From Gautieria morchelliformis (lineage: Eukaryota; Basidiomycota; Agaricomycetes; Gomphales; Gomphaceae), in contig WHVA01000199.1 in NCBI GenBank assembly GCA_015179125.1, forward strand, positions 121,487 to 185,486: DNA of 64,000 nucleotides, written 5' to 3'. The notes under the pieces are model-generated. The model saw only the letters and a list, made by a program, of their open reading frames with translations. It had not been told where the DNA came from and did not search any database. Position numbers and translations under genes: made by a program. Below, piece by piece: positions 22,991-35,102 of this stretch. The stretch's first letter is position 1, and the number at the start of each line of letters is the position of its first letter.

Positions 22991-24951
22991 TCAAGACCTC
23001 CTTGACCTCCGCGAACCTCCGTGATGCTGACTTGATGCAGGGCGTTGTGGACCCGGAGGCGGAGAAGTCGATGTATTCGCCGACTGAGCTTCATAGCGAG
23101 CCCCAGCTTGTCCCGAAGATCCTTCGAGTGCCGCTGCGATGACCTCAGATGGGAGATCAACATGCACACCGTCAGGATAATGAAAAGCGTCCAGGGGCGA
23201 GTATGCAGGTGGTTCACGTCCCTCGACGCTTGCGCCCGAAGATAAATAAGAGCTTCCGCCTGTCGTTGGGTGGGAATCGTTCCCCAAGGTTGAGTTGGCA
23301 GATTGGCGTGATCTGGTCTGAGTTACACTATCCTTACGTCGACTTCGATGGTTTGCAGTGAACAGTGGTGGATCAGATTCTGAGGAATTCCTGGAGGATG
23401 TTCCTGTCCCTGTACCACGATTGCCCACATTCGTCGCAGGCGTGCTGCGGCCGGATATGGGATGCATGTGAATGTCTAAGTGATTGGGAGTAGGAGGATT
23501 AAGTGTTTCATGAGAAGAATCGGGGTCGGGGAAATCTGCATCGCGAGTAGATGGCTCCAGAATTCTTAGTTCGGATGGGTGACTTCGAGATTGGGAGCCA
23601 ACGGTCCGAGAGGACGAGCGTGAGCTATTCGCCGAAATAGACGGAGATGAAGGGGTAGATGAATGGCGACCGTTCTCCTCCGTGTCTGTGGGTGATACAT
23701 AAGACGACGGCTCGCCTTCTTCTGGAATGGGAGTCACAGGTGGGGGTGGTGTTAGGGGCACAGACGTAACAGGCGTTCCACGCAATGGCGATGGTTGCGC
23801 AGGCAAATTAGAATGACCACTGGGAGGTTTTGGGCGGCGAGACCGATGCAATCTCCGTGCAGGCGTCCCAACAGAACTGGACGGAACGTCCGTGACAGGA
23901 GGTGTGGATGATCTACGTTGTTCACCACCTGCCTCTAGCAAGATGCTGCCCCTCTCGGCCCCATATGCAGGAGGTGGGGCCAAAGTACCTATACTAGGTG
24001 CCAACCCCCACTTCTTTACATTTGCTTCAATAAATACGAACCCAGATTGGCCAAGGTTAACATGCACACTGCACGGCCCATCAGCGCCGACTGTAGGAAA
24101 GAGGTTCCATTTGGTGAGCCCAACAAAGGCGTCTTCAAGCTTGCGACCGTTTCGGGTGAAAAACACTGTTCCACTCCTTGGGCGGTACCCGACGCCGAGT
24201 ACGTCACCCTCTTTGAGCGTAGGACCAAATGTAGCCTGCGTGAAAGGGTAATTGTGGGACTTATCTCCGCTGGAATGATATGCGACAGAAAATCGATTGA
24301 GACCAGGTAGTCTGAAAGAGGGATAGGGCTTCGTAGCCAAGCCCACGGATACGTTTGTGGTAGTTGGGAGGTCAAACATCTTCACTTCCCAGTAGTAAAC
24401 TTCGTTGAGTTTTGGAAGTGGGAGATTAGATTGGACGGAGGAGGAGGAGGAGGGATCCGGTAGAAAAGTAAGCTCTGTGCGAGAGTGGACGAGAAGCGAC
24501 GGTAGGATCTCATAGTCTGGTTCGAAAGACCAGGCAGAGACGCCCTTCTCTTGTATAGCCAGAAACTGGGAAAGTGTAATATCTGTGGGCATAGAATTGG
24601 GAGGACTCTGATTCTGGAAGTCTGGAGCATATGACAGTGTTTCTGAGATAACAGTCACTATTTTGCCGGAAACCGCTTACCTTTCGCTTTCAAATAAGTT
24701 CTACGGGTCTCCTCATCGACTGACTCTAGCCATCGACTTTCAACACCGTCAAAACCGCCTTCACCATCGATGAGCTCTTCTCGACCCATATCAACTGGGC
24801 CATCACTATCCCTAAGTAATATCCCTCGACGTTTCCGCAGGAGCAGAACGCATACGAGGAAGAGTAAGAGGAGGAACAGGAACGTACTCAGGACAATGAG
24901 GAGAGGGAGAAGAACCAAAAGAGCATCCTGGTTGCCTTGATCTGGCGGCAT
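22991..24951 (-). CDS. Membrane SPRY-domain protein with PPxY motifs, EAR1/SSH4-like Rsp5 adaptor
   Basis: Two exons (24951-24681 and 24642-22991) joined by a 38 bp intron give 640 residues; the ATG at 24951 precedes the membrane helix directly. Residues ~10-40 form one strong transmembrane segment (ALLVLLPLLIVLSTF...) followed by a basic stop-transfer KRR. A conserved linker ends IQEKGVSAWSFEPD. A SPRY/B30.2 domain follows, about residues 130-300 (VYYWEVKMFD, VSVGLATKPYP, GVGYRPRSGTVFFTRNG). The long Ser/Pro-rich tail holds PPxY motifs (PPAY in both PPPAYGAE and EPPAYSPLD), the ligand of WW domains. In yeast, Ear1 and Ssh4 share this plan and bring Rsp5 ubiquitin ligase to cargo on endosomes. 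I infer the same role here. The gene is head to head with SNF4, 208 bp apart. Confidence 0.82.
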
Positions 24952-25159
24952 CCTTGGGTTGGAACTCCTCAGGTTCCCTACCGCAACTGATCGCTGACTA
25001 GTGAGCCTCCCGGAGCCGACTTCAGAGAGATATATTGGACAGTCTGTGAGCCTGGAGTACTGTGAGCACTCACTGTCTCGTGCAACGAGGGGGCTGAGCT
25101 TGATAGTCGACATGTTCGTGACAACGTCGGACTTCGAACTTATATGCAACCTTGGTATC

Positions 25160-26581
25160 ATGTCCACAGCCGCACCGCTCAGCCCAATGGCGTCACCGAA
25201 GACTATGCGACGCAGAGGCTCAACACGGAGACCACGTGCATCCTCCCAGCTACCGCCACAACAGACGCAGGAGACGCATGAACTGGCCTTGCAAAGCATT
25301 CGCTTGTTCTTGCGCGGAAGGAGTTCCTACGACGTATTCCCGTTGAGCTCTCGAGTGATCGTTCTTGACACCAAGCTCGAGGTGAAGAAAGCATTGGCTT
25401 GTCTGCTACACAATGGTTCGTGAACGAGCTGGCATGCTAGGCCGCTTACTGATGTTAATCCTTGAAGGTGTTGTCTCCGCGCCTCTTTGGAACAGCGAGC
25501 AGCGCAGCTTTGCTGGCATGCTCACCGTCTCCGATATCATACATCTAATCCAGTACTATTACTTCACACTGTCTTCATACGATGTTGCGGCTGCAGAGGT
25601 CGAAGAGTTCAGGCTTGAATCTCTCCGAGGTAAGCTTGTCTCCACTGTTCGTGTCGTCTGTTAGTTGATAATGAATCCCTATGCCACCAGAAATTGAACG
25701 GAAACTAAATGTCCCGCCACCACCGACGCTATCTATACACCCAATGCAACCTCTATACGAGGCATGTAGGATGCTAATCAGAACTCATGCGCGTCGTCTG
25801 CCGTTGCTCGACGCAGACAATAGCACAGGCGATGAAGCAGTCATCTCCGTATTAACCCAGTATCGACTCCTGAAATTTATTGCGATCAACGTTCGTCTCA
25901 TCTTCCTACTCTGCGCGACTCCGTTCCTCAGACTTGACTTTGGAATTTTAACAGTGCAAGGAGATAACAGGACTACATCTGCCTCTCCGCATGCTTAACA
26001 TTGGAACATACGTAAATGCGACCGCAGAAAATCCTTACCACCCTATCTGCTGGGCAACAATGTCCACGACAGTGTTTGATGTCGTACATATGTTCAGCGA
26101 ACGTGGGATTTCGGCCGTCCCAATACTAGACAAAGATGGAGTGGTTATCGACTTATATGAGACTGTGGACGTTATCGTGAGTCTCGCTTGTTTTATCTCA
26201 TTATACACGCTAACCAATTACAGACCCTCGTTCGGGTTGGGGCTTACCATTCACTGGATTTCGATATATCGAGTGCCTTGTCTCAACGATCGCCCGATTT
26301 TCCGGGCGTTGTGGTTTGCAGTGGCAACGATTCCCTGGCGACACTACTTGCCCTGATCGGAAAACGGAGGGTTCACCGACTAGTTGTTGTTGAAGGGGAG
26401 GTAAGAATGATCCACAACTCAAAGAGACTTGCAGTGACCATTTTTCTAGGGAGAAGTAGAAGGTGGCCGCAAGGGACGCCTAGTAGGCATTATTACACTC
26501 AGCGACGTCCTCCGCTATGTGATTGGTGAAACTGGACTGGGCGACGGACTGCCTGTCACGGAAGAGGATGTTGATGGGTAG
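25160..26581 (+). CDS. SNF4: AMPK/SNF1 kinase gamma subunit
   Basis: Six exons (25160-25415, 25468-25629, 25691-25890, 25955-26176, 26224-26400, 26450-26581) sum to 1,149 nt, 382 residues. Four CBS repeats are visible: the first with SSRVIVLDTKLEVKKAL and GMLTVSDIIHLI; the second with RRLPLLDAD and SVLTQYRLLKFI; the third with SERGISAVPILDKDG and VDLYETVDVI-type text; and the fourth with RRVHRLVVVE and GIITLSDVLRYVIG. Paired CBS repeats form Bateman domains that bind adenine nucleotides and, with alpha (SNF1) and beta subunits, sense energy state. Between repeats 1 and 2 the usual EVEEFRLESLR linker is present. The frame is intact. The frames upstream of ATG 25160 lie over the promoter shared with the EAR1/SSH4-like gene. 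Confidence 0.92.
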
Positions 26582-27724
26582 ATAGGGTGCCGGTCTGCGA
26601 TCTAACATTAGAGTTTTCACTTTGTTTGGACTCCGAGCAATACTGTATGAGTAAGCCATTCCTCCCATCCTATACGGTCTCCTATGCCATCTATGTGGCG
26701 AGCCCATAATTTAGTATTTTCCATCTGTAGAGCGACACCAAGGTGCCTCACTGCTATGTAACATGTGTTGCGCTGATGCCATTGTTATATGGTCTGAACC
26801 AAGACTGCAGATGCCTGGTAATGAAATTCATACAGTTTCGAGAATCGATCGCTTACAGTTACACTCAACTATCGTCATCATGTCGGACGCCATCCGGTCC
26901 ACGAAGCCAGGTGGACTCGGAGAAACCAGCTCGTCGCATATAAAGTTTGACCTTCGGTACCAAACTGAACACGCTTCCCAGCCACAGCGCGCCCGAGGTT
27001 TTGGCGAACAGTCGGACATCCTGGCGAGATGCACGGTACAACCGGAAGTGGTCAACTCACGCCACAGCCAAAAAATAAAATAAAAAAATAAAAAAATTTA
27101 AGGCCGGAGCATAGGGAAACCGCCAACTCTCTATGGGGCAGAACTGCAACCAGCTAATTTCCGGGATCACAATGATTGGCAGAGCGGCCACCGTCTTCAA
27201 ATACCAGATACCAGTTACTGCTAGCTGAGGCTTGATGAGGCTGTTGTGACTGGGAGCGATACCCTGACAGAGTCACCCTACCATCGTCCATACGTACAGT
27301 GTATAGTTCCGACTAGACTCTAGGTCCAACAGCTTGTCAATGAATATAACGGGGAACGATCCTGAACCGGTACACTAGTGCTGTAGATCTCCGCCGCGGT
27401 ATTATAACACCGTCATCATCAAAACATCGACGAAACTGCAATAGATTAAACTAGATTCTCCAGCAGCCATCGTACGTCCGTGACACCCACATTTTTCAGT
27501 ATGAGTTTCCTTTCCCAAGGGCCCGGGTGCATGGCCCGTTTTCAACCATCTAACTAACAGGACTCGGATGAATCGTTGGACAATCCGTCAGTACTGTGGA
27601 CACGCGGATCAGTCCACTAGGCGGTCAGATCATTACGGTAAATTAACCCAGCAATTTTGAGAAGGAATTTTCCACGGTGACATCATAACGACATCCACTG
27701 AGCAGCAGCATACTGTTCAAACAC
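26582..27724. other. Intergenic stretch
   Basis: No recognisable gene. An A-rich run (27061-27098) is the only obvious feature. Short frames near 26.8-27.1 kb overlap on both strands and look like chance. Confidence 0.5.
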
Positions 27725-28843
27725 ATGTGGAGGGCACTAACGGTCTGTTGGCTCATTTTTACGACTATAGTGGTCGTAGCTACGCGGCTAGACTTGTTAC
27801 GAATCACGAGTTATAACTGGCTTTGGCAGACTGGCAGCGTCATTGGCATCCTTTTGCTTATTGTCAGCTTGACGAACATGGGTGATCCGTATGGAACATA
27901 CCACATTGGCCTCAACAATCGTTCCAGAGATGATACAACTATGCAGCCAGAGACCGAATGGCTCAACATGGGCTATTGGAAGGTAAGTGCTGTTGTTGCT
28001 ATGCGATAAGCCTGCTGACGGACATCCTACTCTAGGACACTCAGTGTTTTCCTGACGCTTGCGAAGGTTCATTCGAGCCTTAACTTCTGCATTTATGTAG
28101 ACTAATCAAGGCCGTCTAGCACTCGCTCTCAAGGTCATTGAACGCGCCCAGTGTGTGGATGGTGGCCATGTGTTGGGTTGGTTCCCTTGCCTCATCAGTG
28201 ACCTGACACGCTCATCATACTATGTGCAGATGTTGGTCACGCGTGCGGTGATTCGTTACTTATACATCTCTGCCACCCAGAGGTTCCACGTCCTACAACA
28301 TTGACTGGCATCACCAGCCTCCCATCGCAACACGCACGCTCGATGGCGCGTGTTGCTAAACAGCAGTCATTTGCTCTCGCACAGCCGTGTGAAGTACGAC
28401 TATTTTGTGGTGATGCAGTATTCCGGCGAACATACACGGACCATCCGCTCAACCCATTGGCATCGACTCCTCTGTTTACGAGTATTATTGCCCTTGACTG
28501 TGCCTACCATTTCGCCTCGCGCGATGCTTTCTTACGCCAAAGCCTACGTCGTCTTGCGCCAGGTGGCAGCATCGCACTCGCTGACCTGGCAATTTCTAAG
28601 CCGCTTCCTTTCGTCCTTCGGACGGTGTTGTCAAAACTGTTGTCGGTGCATTCGGAGAATATGATCACCCCCGAAATATATATGGACAGACTCAAGGCGA
28701 TTGGATACGCTAACGTCCGCGTGGAAGACATCAGCCACGATGTTTTTCCAGGATTCCAAGTATTTTTACGTTCAAGGGGGGGATTCTGGCGGATAATGGG
28801 CCTCATGATCGGTGCATGGGCCACAGCTGGGGGCGGTTCCTAA
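27725..28843 (+). CDS. Membrane-anchored SAM-dependent methyltransferase
   Basis: Four exons (27725-27982, 28036-28066, 28120-28176, 28230-28843) sum to 960 nt, 319 residues. The N-terminus has two closely spaced hydrophobic helices (about residues 3-22 and 38-52). TEWLNMGYWK and a CEALALKVIERA segment follow. Motif I of class-I methyltransferases reads VLDVGHACGDSLL across the third intron. Later motifs include IIALDCAYHF and LRRLAPGGSIALADL, with the aspartates and PGG turn expected for the SAM fold. The arrangement resembles small fungal membrane methyltransferases related to the UbiE/sterol methyltransferase group. The substrate cannot be told from sequence. The third exon needs the acceptor after GCCGTCTAG to keep the frame, which restores the family's CEALAL wording. 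Confidence 0.8.
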
Positions 28844-31762
28844 TCGTGAGTGCATCCAAGCCAGAGATGCAGTCGGAGTCGCATTTGCACCCGCCCCTGG
28901 GTTTTGAAGTTCCGGATGTGCAATAGCTCTTGGATATTCCTGCAGGATGGAATTTATTTCTTCTGATGAAATGTTATACTGATGCCGTCTTGGGTTTCCT
29001 TACAGTATACTACTTAGGCCTATCATGTGATGCGTGCAGTCACGATCATAATATCATGATCCTTTAATTCTGCCATGTTCCTTTTGCCTCTGGAGTTACT
29101 CCAATTGCTTTGTGTCGATTCGTTCTTGCCAAATCCGAGTCATGCATGCGGTGAGCACGAGGACTCGTGAATGGCTGTACTAATAAGCCGAAGTTCTGTG
29201 GACCCAGAAGTTTGTTCCCACCTGAAGTCACAAGACTGGCTTTGCATGGTTTCAAGCTTACAGTATGTACTAATGACCTCTCGTGGAGGGAAAAGAAAAG
29301 CAGATGGATCTTTTCATATAGATAAACGCTACAGGCAGCGGACCAGTCTTACCATAAGCACCGTTCGGAGGAGACAGGGGTCGACAGGCGTTTACTACTT
29401 CTGGATCGATAGTCTGGAGTATGGAGTGCATACTTCTTTGAGTAGCCTGGGAAATGGGGCGCCTTTGTGTGGATCACGGGACCGAGTTCGAAGGTGGCAC
29501 GTACAAACCGATCGAAAGAGCAGGGTGTGCATATCCTTTGCACCACAACTTCAGTGGGCAACATACTCACACATGTCATGGACGAATATGCGAATGCCTA
29601 AGCGCTGAAAGAGAACGATAACGACTTGAGTGAAACGCCAGAGTGTGAAAGTTTATTACTTTGTGTCACAAGGAAGATTCAAAAGTGCCTGGGTTTTCTG
29701 GATCAATCTCCAAGTCAAGCGTTGACACTCTGAGTGCTTGATCTGTGCAGCATGTGGGGTGGGTGTCATTTGAAAATTATGCGATGCATTTATTCATGAG
29801 TCCCCGTCTTCAGGCGGTCTTTGAGTGAGTGCAGTCCATAGGTTGCCTATAGATCTGTTAAGCGTGATGCTATGGTCTAATGTCGTTTCAGTGTCCCAAA
29901 GCTGGCTGGAATGATAGAGTTATTGAAAAAGGCGGCGCGAGTTGTTATTTTAATGGGACTCACTCTTATGGTTTTATGGAATAAGGCCTAGCACCGGGTC
30001 ATAACATTATGTGCCAACAGAACTCGGTCTTTGTCTCTTGTTAGCCCGAAACTGCTCGGAACCTGAGTTATGCTTGTATGCAGTTGCAGGTGTCCAAGGT
30101 GGATGACGTTCAAGCCATCCTAAAGGGCCAGAATCGAGAAAGATGAACCATTCAGGTATGCATAGTCCTTGCGTCTAGAGGCATCCTAGGCACGAAACAA
30201 TTCAGATTCTGGTGATTATTTCGATTAATTGATGCTGATGGAGAAGCCATCACCGAGGTCCGAATAGCCATGTACGACGACCACGGTCTTGATTCGTACG
30301 AATCAGTGGGGAAACACACTCTCCCAGCCGAACCACACCGACGAAAAAACCAGCTGGGAGCTTCCAGACGACGAAATTCCAAGGCGTACATTCCTTGGGG
30401 ACAAAATGCCGCCCTCGTTCCCTCTGCATTCTAAATGAACTGGAGAAGTTATTACATATGGAGAGGCTTACGATTGACATCTCCGGCAGCATCGCCTCTT
30501 CATTGGCTGTTTATGTTCTGCTAAACAAAGTGCACGGGGTCGAAGGTGACGGAAAAGGGAAAAAAAAAGGAAACAGAAGGGCGCTGCCAGCTGTTGGTAC
30601 ATTATGTCGGGGTCAAGGAAGAGCTGGGCTATTTTGCCAGTGTAATTCATTATACGCATCTGAGCGAAGCTGAATTGGCGCTTTTGTAGCCGAATACCGA
30701 CTAGATTCCAGCATATCATATGGTTCTCCATAGCGCGCCCCAAATGTCAGAATCTTCATCTGTGGTCCCAGATGGCATTCACTTATACTGCCCCAGCGAA
30801 GTGTGGATCTGGAACGATTAGAATCCTTCTTTGGGGTGATGGTCCTACTTGGACACCAGACGTATTACGGTTTGGGGTAGCCATCCCTGACGCCCTTATT
30901 GGCCACAATGCTGACCTCTGAGTGTTCCAGGAGTGGCAATCTGCTATAGTCTCATCCCGGGCATTCACGATCCCATTTGCCATCGCCGACTTCATGGAAG
31001 CTAGTTTGCAACTCAGCAGAGGGCTGGTGATCAGCCTTACTACTGAGCTCCCCGAGGAGGCAGGAGAATCAATAAAACAAACGTACGTACCAACATCCAC
31101 ATTAAAGCCTCTATCCACAGCTTTCATGTGTTTATTTAGATGGTGAAGAGAGGGAAAGAAACCTGCACATAAACCATACCAAATGTCCGCCGAAACCAAC
31201 CCCTTCATGAAACCAGGTCAAAAGCTAGGTGGGGCATGGAGTCACTTGCCAGCTGCGATTAATGCTTTCACCTTTGTGGTAATGCCGAGTCTAAGCGAGT
31301 CAACTGCATGAGGAAAACTGTATATCGATCTGAATCGTTGTAGAATGACAGTTGTAGTCCATAATGGCAAAATTGACTTTCAAATTGTTTGAATGGCTTG
31401 CAAGCTGTTCTGTCGTGGTTATAATTAACAAACGGATGGTACGTACCGTACTTGCCCACTACTAATACACCCTGCCTGGCTCGAACAACTCTGAACGTCT
31501 GGTGCACGTTTCGTTCATGTGAAATTCATTTATCAGCTATGTCCTTATCCTTCGAGCTGGGGCACTTACCCTCAAGTCTCAATTTTTCTTCATCTTATAG
31601 CCAATGTGAACAGGAAAACGGGATTTTACTGACCTGGGTTGTATGGCTCAGTAGCCAAGGCTACTGTAGTACCGGAAATAAACGATGTCTCAATTCGGAA
31701 AGCGGCTGATTTGATCGAAACGCCGCGGCAACAATTCCAACGCCACAGCTGCTCTCCTCGTC
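28844..31762. other. Long stretch without a recognisable gene
   Basis: About 2.9 kb. Both strands hold only short unassigned frames. The best are a 70-codon plus-strand stretch around 30220-30435, an antisense frame at 30250-30492, and one at 30922-31146. None shows a domain or a consistent splice chain. It could hold a fast-evolving gene, a non-coding RNA or decayed sequence. Confidence 0.4.
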
Positions 31763-32886
31763 ATGCTCGAACTTGGTAACTCTGCTGCTCGACTGGAGCC
31801 ATTCCTACTCATGTCCAAGTCAGCCAAGGGTGCAGCGGCCGCTAAGCTTGTCCAAGACGCGACTTCTGCTCCAGGCGTCTTCACTTTCGCCGAGCTGCTT
31901 GATTTGCCAAACATCCAGGAGGTGTGTATAAAAGGCATCCGGGCGAGAACTAATCTTATATATGGGACATGTCTCAAAAGCTTTCCTCTAGCCCACAGCA
32001 TGCCCCTTTCTTCTCTTTACTCCAGCTATTTTCGTTCAAGACATACGAAGATTATTCCCGTTCGTCTGCCGCACCTCTCCAATACCCGCGTTTTGTTGAA
32101 TGATTTTTATAATAGGGCATCAGGATTTGTATCCGCCACTAAACTCAGCCCAAGTTTCCAAATTGAAGCATCTTACCCTCGCTTCTTTCGCCATGCAGCA
32201 ACGGGTCCGTGTAGATCGTGGTCACTGGTCGTTGTTAACGTTGACTCTAGGTACTTCCGTACGCCACGCTTCAATCCGCCTTAGAAATTCCCTCGATACG
32301 CGCATTAGAGGACGTCATCATCGATGCAATCTATCAGGATATTATTCGTGGAAAGCTCGACCAGAAGCAACAGCATTTTCAAGTCGAGTGGGTCATGGGT
32401 CGAGACCTCGCTCCAGGCGCAATTGAGGGTCTACTGAAATGTTTGCAGGAATGGTGAGAGACTTTATTCAAAGCCGATATAGTTCCCTACGAAGAGTTTT
32501 TTTTTTTTTGTACAGGTCGAATACAACATCGACACTGCTCACACAACTCGACCATACTATATTATCAGTCCAATCGTCACAAACAGCCCGAACGGTGGCT
32601 CTTGAGAACCACAATTTAATGCAGCAGAAGACACTCAGCGACGTTATTCAAAATTCGTCACAGCCCGCGCCCAGAAGCAAGCGGGGTATTCCCGGCCCCC
32701 CAAATTACTCCACAAACGAAGACGGGATGGATATAGATGAACCCCTACCAGGTACATGGGGAGACGTAGCAAGGAAGAAAAAGTGAGTGCCAAATGGCTT
32801 TCCACCCAGTTTAAACTGTGACGGCTCTTAGACTTGGACAAGAGACCACCCAGCTGAGGGTAACACGGAAGAGGAATCGGTTCTGA
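31763..32886 (+). CDS. CSN7: COP9 signalosome subunit 7 (PCI domain)
   Basis: Six exons (31763-31921, 31981-32059, 32116-32204, 32251-32453, 32516-32782, 32832-32886) sum to 852 nt, 283 residues. It opens with SAARLEPFLLMSKSAKGAAA, the conserved CSN7 N-terminus, then FAELLDLPNIQE. The PCI helices follow (HAPFFSLLQLFSFKTYEDYS, AQVSKLKHLTLASFA), then the winged-helix part (LEIPSIRALEDVIIDAIYQ, IIRGKLDQKQQHFQVEW). The tail is acidic then Lys-rich (DMDIDEP-like and RKKK). Exon 2 begins after an AAAAG acceptor, which restores the usual QHAPFFSLL wording. CSN removes NEDD8 from cullins and so tunes SCF-type ubiquitin ligases. The gene converges on TRS33, with 143 bp between stops. Confidence 0.9.
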
Positions 32887-33029
32887 AACCCAATACATAG
32901 ACACCGAGATTACGTATCGTTTTTTTTTTTGGCTCATATTCCCATCACATAAGTCTCGGCTTGAATGGACAACTCTGGCCGTTCTGTAGAATAAGTAGCC
33001 TTCCGCAAATCGTTCTTCGAAGTAAAGCA

Positions 33030-34020
33030 TCATGTTCCTTTAGGTAACTTGACTTGAAAAGTACCTGGATCACATCTTGTCAGCACAGCACACAAGGAAG
33101 CATCAACGACACTTACATTGAGGCAGAGATGGGATTTCCGCTATTATAACGCCCTGTAACCCTAGACGAGCCAGGGCACCACGTAACAGGCCCGCCGGAA
33201 ATGCCGTGTGCTGCAACACAATATTAGATGGACAGGTGCCGTCAAATGTCCTACCAAGTGCTAACGTACAATTTTGGCTCGTTTGAGCGAGTCCGCAGGA
33301 CCATCTGCGGAGGATATGCGTAGAATGGGTCGGAAGGCATTATCTTGTAGGACATATACACCCTGATGTTATTGACTCCATTGACAAATATGATTCAGTG
33401 AAGAGGGAAAGTGAACATACTCGATGATTTGTCCTTAGATTGTCTATTTGTTTGTCCCACACGGCTGTCCACACATCTTTGCAAAGAAATTTGATAACGT
33501 CCAGTGTATCAGTGAAGCGGCCACGGTCAGCTGATAGACTTTGGGAGCTCGATTCCGTAGCCTCGACGCTGGGAGTATGAACCACGTACCGCTCTGCCAG
33601 ATTAGCACCAACATGGGCGCCCAGAGCCTCTAACCGCACCCTAATGGCTTCTTCCTCTTCAGTCACTGATACATTTGCTGTTGCACCGGCTGCAGCGCTC
33701 AAGCCTCGTAATGACGTTTTCGACCCCAAGCCGGCAGACACCTGTCCTGCTGCAAGTGTGCTGGCAGCAACGGCTGTGGAAGTTAAAAGACCATTTGCTA
33801 ACATTTCGTCCTCTCGCTTTTGGAGCCTGTCTCGGGCGACTTGCGACGAACGGCGTAGGCTGTGCACGAGTTCTATGAGAAGGTAGTCTTGCACGCTCGC
33901 ATCAATTTGGCTTTGGCTTGAAGGCGAATCAGTTAAAGCTAACAGCGAAGGGGTAATAAGAGATGATGTGGATATGCTGGGGCGATATCCCCCCTGTTGA
34001 GAGGGAAGTGACATTGACAT
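33030..34020 (-). CDS. TRS33: TRAPP complex subunit TRS33/TRAPPC6
   Basis: Four exons (34020-33421, 33362-33270, 33210-33117, 33064-33030) sum to 822 nt, 273 residues. After a Ser-rich leader come VQDYLLIELVHSLRRSS, then a low-complexity insert of about 65 residues, then RLEALGAHVGANLAERY. The longin-like TRAPP fold follows: TDTLDVIKFLCKDVWTAVWD, KQIDNLRTNHR, GVYVLQDNAFRPILR, HTAFPAGLLRGAL and a short final beta strand. TRAPP complexes act as exchange factors and tethers for Ypt1/Rab1-type GTPases in ER-Golgi and Golgi traffic. The insert makes this protein longer than yeast or human orthologues, as is usual in basidiomycetes. All conserved blocks are intact. Confidence 0.88.
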
Positions 34021-35102
34021 GCAGAGATGTCCTTACATAATCGTATAAGTACTCTCAATTCGCTAGTACGATGACTTTTGGAATTAAAAACTAAAATGTT
34101 TGCAGTTGATTCCCTGTGGAAGAAATGTGGAGCAACTAGAAGTTGGAAGCCCTTGAAACGATTTGTTCCAGATTTCTACCACGAAACCTTCGAGTTAGTA
34201 TTTGGGGTGGACACCCGCCCAGGTATTCTGTGAGCATAGATCCAGTCCTAGGGGATGGCCCCAATATGATAGAAGCTTAGAGAATTACTTGTTATGCCGG
34301 CTGTTCCGATGGTTTGATACTTGATGGGCTCAGCAGAGTCGAGCGAGACCCAAAGTTGGACTACTTGGAGTCCAGAGGTAACCCAGTTTGGGTACCGCCC
34401 GGCGAGATCCAGTGTGGCCTTCGGACTTCATTTGCCAGCAGAACAAGAAAGCAGGGTATGCAGACCGAGAATGTGTCCCGTTGGAGGTTCAGACACAGTG
34501 CTGGATTCTTCCCATATGAAATGTGGCCGGGGGATGCCGGAGGTCGATATTGACGCTATTGAACTATAGTTGGGTGGTTTGAACAACATAGTTGAGCTCC
34601 GCGTATGCCTGATTGGAGGTGAGACAGACAAAACAATATGAGGAGCGGGGATGCGTTGGGTTGGCCTGGGAAAAAGTGGTATGTTATGGCCGATGTTCAG
34701 GTGGTGGACCGCATCGGACGTTCGTGGGACGCGAGTGAGAGCGTAGACGGGTGACGTGCGCGAACCGACCATTTATAGGGACCAATGGCAGTGGACCTTT
34801 TGGACTGTTTTCTCGAGAAATAGCCCTAGACCGATGCAAGCAAGATGTTAGCCGCCAGCCGAGCTTGGAATATCGCCGCGGCTGAAGCTGGAAACAAGGC
34901 GAGACTGCCAATCAGCTACAGACTTGCATGAGAGATGATCATGACGAATAGCCATACCTAAGACTATACTGTACCAAGAGTCTAATGCGAAGCCAAGTAT
35001 TCGTAAGCTTCAAGGACCCACGCCGCCAAACAAGGATCTGCTTGTCCATAAAGTTGAATTCCTCACCATTGACCACGACTCTCATGCTTGACGACGACTG
35101 CA
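34021..35102. other. Intergenic stretch upstream of RGP1
   Basis: About 1.1 kb. The plus-strand frame at 34321-34569 and the minus-strand frames at 34428-34911 overlap one another, carry no recognisable domain and lack splice support. I leave them unassigned. Confidence 0.4.

Noticed and set aside
30250-30492. Candidate small protein gene on the minus strand
   Set aside because: No family match and conflicting open frames on the other strand; left unassigned.
35088-35102. Upstream start for RGP1 at 35088
   Set aside because: The codon there is TTG; the first ATG in frame is 35103.
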